DNA of 64,000 bases from Pardosa pseudoannulata. Lineage: Eukaryota > Arthropoda > Arachnida > Araneae > Lycosidae. The position numbers and the translations under genes were made by a program. This document shows positions 59,825 through 64,000 of this stretch, piece after piece (positions within the stretch are counted from its first letter, which is position 1; each line of letters starts with the position of its first letter). The stretch is from positions 16,578,475-16,642,474 of the forward strand of contig CM063506.1 of assembly GCA_032207245.1 (NCBI GenBank). Reading direction: 5' to 3'. The notes beneath the pieces were generated by a model, which was given only the letters and a program-made list of their open reading frames with translations, made no database searches and had not been told where the DNA came from.

Positions 59825-60080
59825 AAATTCTGTCACATATGTCTAAAATTTTGGCTTGTGAAATAAAATAGATATTTTATTTAAATTCCATAAAAATAAT
59901 TTATTTTCTAATGTACGTATTTCAAAAGTCATCTTGCGAGTATGTGAATTTCATTTTTTTTTTTCATTCAGGATATATTTTATGTTAATATAACAAATAT
60001 ACTTATAGAAATGATAAAACTAAATAGTTTTTAAGAGCTGAAGCGTTATTAAAAAATGTAAAAAAATCATTCAAATACAA
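59825..60080 (+). repeat. Dispersed AT-rich repeat family, copy 4
   Basis: CACATATGTCTAAAATTTTG then GCTTGTGAAATAAAATAG, TCTAATGTACGTATTTCAAA then AGTCATCTTGCGAGTATGTG, and ATACTTATAGAAATGATAAA then ACTAAATAG. It is about 425 bp after copy 3, so copies 2-4 could be a loose tandem series. Confidence 0.75.
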
Positions 60081-60089
60081 CATTTTTAG

Positions 60090-61160
60090 AAGAATATAAT
60101 TTTTATTCTGAATAGAGAAAGAAAGTTTGTTGTAATGACGATTTGAAGTATCAAAATGTACTATGTTTAAGCTCAGATTTTGAAATTTTTTTTCAAGTCT
60201 TCATAATGCACGCTTTTTACGTATATAAAATGAAAAGTTTAGGTTCTCATTAAATGGTGTTTTATTCAGTTTACTGTGATCCATCGTATTTTTTTTTCAA
60301 ACGAAAGTCCTGCTTTTGTTTGATTGGATTAGGCTAAGTTCTTTCTTTGTATCAGAATTTCGTAATACCATAGCTTCGTTTGTACCGTAGCTTCATTTAC
60401 GTTTGTAATTTTCTTTGATATTATAAACGAAGTACTTGCTTTTGATATCAGTTTTTTTATAATATTCAGGTCATATAATAACTATTCTCTTTTGCTCTTC
60501 TTTTTATTTCCTTTTTAGAAATAAAGGAGGTATTATAATCAACTTTCAGTACCCATATTTCAATGGAAATATTTTTATTGTGACTATATCTGAATCTATT
60601 TTGTCATGTTTCAGCGCTACGTCTGAACGAATGTTCAAGGAAACTTTAACTTTGAAACTTTTAAGTATCCATTTTAACCATACCTGAAACATTTTGTGTA
60701 GTTTTTCCATGATGTTTTTATGTACGTAAGTAATTATTTCTGATAACCCAAAAACTGTTATATATCGATTGTTGGAATTTTCTATTTACACAGTTGTGCA
60801 CTCCCCCCCCCACTTTGGATTTCAAACTAATATAACGAAAAAATTTCAACAAATAAGATATCAAGGCTGATGGGAATAACTCCAAAATGTTAGCTGTAGG
60901 ACGCTAAAATTTCTTATCAGAACTGCAATAATATATCTCTTTTCAAACCTATGCTTTTTATTGCAATCTGCACTTTGTATATAAAGAAAAATCGCATTAC
61001 AACGCTACCGGTCACCGCCAGATGGCAGTACCCGAGCTCTGCTCATTTTTGAGTAAATATTATATGAATTTTTTAGTGTAAGGTAATAGTGTAGCAATTG
61101 TGTAACTGCCACCTTTGTTGAGTAATTGGAGGTTCTTATCTCACATTAAAATAAAATGTG
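60090..61160. other. Unassigned AT-rich sequence
   Basis: Nothing identified apart from a C9 run near 60,800. Confidence 0.45.
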
Positions 61161-61179
61161 TTTAAATGAAGTGCAGCAA

Positions 61180-61590
61180 AAAATTTATACAATTTAACTG
61201 GTGTTCAAGGAAGTTATGTGGTGGCCACTGTAACAATAAGATACATTCGGTTCAGCTTTTTTTACCTGTTCCCTTGAGTCATCTTCAAAGTCATACCAGA
61301 ACAGGACTGGTTTCAACTAGAAAGAAACTTTGGACTTCTCCCAACAAAAAGAAGGGTCCATTGGTTTGGGGTATTCTGACCCCACGCCGTTCTGGAGTGG
61401 ACCCCTGTTTTTTCTCCGCGACGCAGTCTGATTTTTTTAGAGGACAAGGTTGTGACCAGAGGAGACAAGAGGGGAAAGCTGTTGGCATCTGCGGTTTGCG
61501 GGATAGACCCTTTGAGAAAGATCATCGCTATATTGTTTTTTAGGTTCGGCGCCCACTCGAGAGAAGTCTTCGATATCTACAAATGATAAG
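61180..61590. other. GC-rich patch, possible retroelement fragment
   Basis: About 400 bp with higher GC and a 125-codon open frame on the + strand (61166-61543), but frames on the other strand are also open and no domain is recognised. The end contains TTGTTTTTTAGGTTCG, which also occurs (with one extra T) at about 57,859 in the candidate solo LTR. A relation to an LTR element is possible but unproven. Confidence 0.35.
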
Positions 61591-61970
61591 TTGATTCCAG
61601 CTGTATTCCTTAGGAATTTATTTAATTGTATAAAATCATTTAATCAAGATTATATTTGTCCATTTCTTTTTTAAAGACTTTAGAATTTCTTCTTTCTGAA
61701 ACACTAGGCCAACTTAACATTATTTTTACAGCTATTTCTAATTTTTTTAATTGCATTCTTCAAATGTTATTAAATATCAGTTACATAAAAAATTTCATTA
61801 AAAAATAGCCCTTAACATTTCAAATATTCATATTATAATGCTTCACTCGCACATTTCAAAATATTAGGAAGTGCATTTACGTAAACAAGCAGCAGGCAAA
61901 TGACAAAAGAATGCAGAAGATACTTCACTAATCAGATTCTAAACGTAATACATAATGCATTTGCAATATT

Positions 61971-62045
61971 GTTAGTGCAGTGCAAGTTCACTGTGCAGTT
62001 ATGGTGCAGTGTAAATTCACTGTGCAGTGTTAGTACAATGCAAAG
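61971..62045. repeat. Short tandem repeat, ~29-bp unit
   Basis: GTTAGTGCAGTGCAAGTTCA then CTGTGCA, followed by GTTATGGTGCAGTGTAAATT then CACTGTGCA, and a partial third unit GTGTTAGTACAATGCAAAGG. Confidence 0.8.
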
Positions 62046-62049
62046 GCAA

Positions 62050-64000
62050 TTATAGTTGTATTAGATTTTTTCTAATTTTGAGGCCTTAAGCGATAAACAT
62101 ATACTACGGAAATTAAGAAAGTGGATCAAAAATATTGAAAATTAAACCTGAAAATTTTGTTTTGAAAATTTCACAGTTAACTGGAACAAAAATTTAAATT
62201 CTAAAGCTATTCAGGGCTTATGACAAAAGCACACTGAACATCTCACAATTGTTGCAAAACTTTTAAAAACTTATCAATTTGGAATATAATTTGTTGTATT
62301 ATTGAAGTGTTGATAAAATATGAGAATAAAACAAATACCCCCAAAGCACTACGTGCCTTTACTTGAAATGTAGTCGAGCTGAATCCACTACATTTGTAAT
62401 AGAAAAATAAAAATATGGTTGAATGTAGTTGAAAGTTAATTTTCATGGAATTTCCAATTAGAGTTAGTGCAGCCAATTACAAAACTTTTCTTTAATCACT
62501 TTTCTTAAATCCTTAAATCCCACTGAATTTGAAATAATGCAATCAGTGAAAAATATTAATCTTTAAGTTAAACTATAGAATTTCAACGACAGATGGCAGC
62601 ACTATAGATAGATTTTAATTTTCTAGTGGAAAAGAGGCATGATTATAATTTCGTGTTTAAACCTCTATTTACGGGGAATGTAAAGTGTCAAAATAAAATT
62701 CTCATGCTGAAAAGTTGCTGAGCTGATAACTGACCTAAATTCACGAACAGTTATTGTAATGAATATATTTAAGGAAAATTATTTATGGAAGAAATCAAAT
62801 AATGACTTTAGATAATTATTTTTAAAGAATACGATTTAATAGAAATCTAATAACAATAAATAATAATGATAAAAATTTCTAGCATAAAATGTAAAAATAA
62901 GTGAGAATAAATAAAATATTAAAGTAGCATCACTCTGGAAATTTAGGGATATTTGTTTCCATAGCTAATAATTCTAAAAAAAAAAAAAATAGTACTTTAA
63001 TATTATTGCAATTTCAAATGGGTTCTGTAATTTTTAGCAATCATTTTTGTTAATCTGTTAAACAACCTTCAAAATGACTGCTTTTAGTTTTAGGTGCACA
63101 ATACATTTTGCAATTTATTCATGCACTAACGGAAAAGTTTTTTGTCAGACCATTTAAAGAGAATAAATGTATCTACAAATAAAAATATTATTCGCTTGAC
63201 ATAAGTGTTGAATATGTTTATTAAAGATAACGTTATTAACAAAGATTAGGATCGGCGCCTTAAAAATTGGATAATTAAATTCAAAACAAAAGAAATATGC
63301 CAAATTAGCATTGATAAAAGGAAAGAAGTCATTTAATGAAAAAACAAGATGAATTCTATGATCTAAAAAGACATTTTAAATACTATCAGATAAATCATTT
63401 TACTTAAAAGATTTTGATTATTACTTAATAGGAAAATTATGAAATTTTGTCAGAATATAGTCACCAATTGCAATTTAGCTTTAAAAAAATTCTACACTTC
63501 CTTCACCTCCAAACAATTTGTCCTGTCTATATCCTTCACAGGGTAAGACTGAATCACCATGAAAAATTTTGAAAAGATTGATCCAGCCTTTTATAAATGC
63601 GTTGCGAGCATATATACACAAATATAAACGATTTTATTTAGAAGATTTTGATTTTTAATAGTGGGTGATTACATATACATGTAACTTTACACGAATGAAA
63701 CAAAAATAAATCATGCTAAACAATTTGAATTGTTCAATGTTTTTAACCAAACTCTAAATGTGGGTGTGTAAAATGATTTTTCCTTAAAAAATGTCTAGCG
63801 CTTGAAAAAATTGTTATCTTTCTAATTTCGTAGAGATGCAAATATATGATTCTTTACTTAAGAGCATTTTTCTATTGTTAATTATAAAAAAATTATCTTT
63901 ATGAAATTAACTTTTCGGAAAATTGTGTTTAAAGAAATCGTTTTAAATGATTTTTAAAACATCAAAAAACACAGAATTTTTTGTATTATTTAAGGAAATC
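62050..64000. other. Unassigned AT-rich sequence to window end
   Basis: No exon, element end or RNA gene was recognised. Minus-strand LGR exons (TM1-5, leucine-rich repeats) were looked for and not found here. Confidence 0.5.

Noticed and set aside
61166..61543. 125-codon + strand frame
   Set aside because: The minus strand is also open over the same stretch, no domain is recognised, and the patch looks like an inserted fragment.

Overview
The window reads as AT-rich nuclear DNA of an arthropod, most likely an insect. Exons are short, have consensus GT/AG splice sites and are separated by kilobase introns. Long (TA)n tracts, a Tc1-like element, hAT-like and TTAA-flanked foldback elements, LINE fragments and tRNA-headed SINEs fill the rest. 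There are no operons, no CRISPR arrays and no intact rRNA or tRNA genes. Nearly every isolated open frame outside the spliced genes below is chance or transposon debris.

Region 1 (1-17,700, + strand): the 3' part of a multi-exon gene. Seven exons (1837-2028, 4455-4637, 6681-6836, 9742-9871, 11378-11445, 13157-13703, 16165-17039) join in one consistent reading frame. They give about 716 residues plus a stop and a downstream AATAAA. The N-terminal part resembles a BTB/BACK-type helical region and the C-terminal part is a long Ser/Lys/Arg-rich tail; a BTBD8-like protein is my best guess. Its introns hold a LINE remnant, two recent tandem duplications and two TTAA-flanked foldback elements.

Region 2 (17,700-32,900): intergenic and repeat-rich. 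It holds a 632-bp hAT-like element with an 8-bp target duplication, several TTAA-flanked foldback elements, and a cluster of three copies of one foldback family around very long (TA)n arrays. A degenerate GC-richer tandem repeat lies at 30.3-31.1 kb.

Region 3 (32,900-43,200): two candidate + strand exons of an unrecognised gene (32,921-33,781), a LINE C-terminal fragment (36.3-36.6 kb), SINE copies, two more TTAA-flanked elements, and two GC-rich patches I cannot assign.

Region 4 (46,900-52,200, - strand): the 3' end of a leucine-rich-repeat glycoprotein-hormone-type GPCR (LGR family). Three exons encode TM6, TM7 and a long cytoplasmic tail. The first intron carries a dead 940-bp Tc1 element. 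Exons for the ectodomain and TM1-5 are not seen and must lie upstream, probably beyond 64,000.

Region 5 (52,200-64,000): long upstream sequence, probably intron of the LGR gene. It holds a 1.24-kb hAT-like element with a perfect 8-bp target duplication, LINE 3' fragments (one interrupted by a hAT terminus), a SINE, a TTAA foldback element, a candidate solo LTR with a 6-bp target duplication, and several copies of an AT-rich repeat. The two confident genes converge (one on +, one on -) and no functional link between them is evident.
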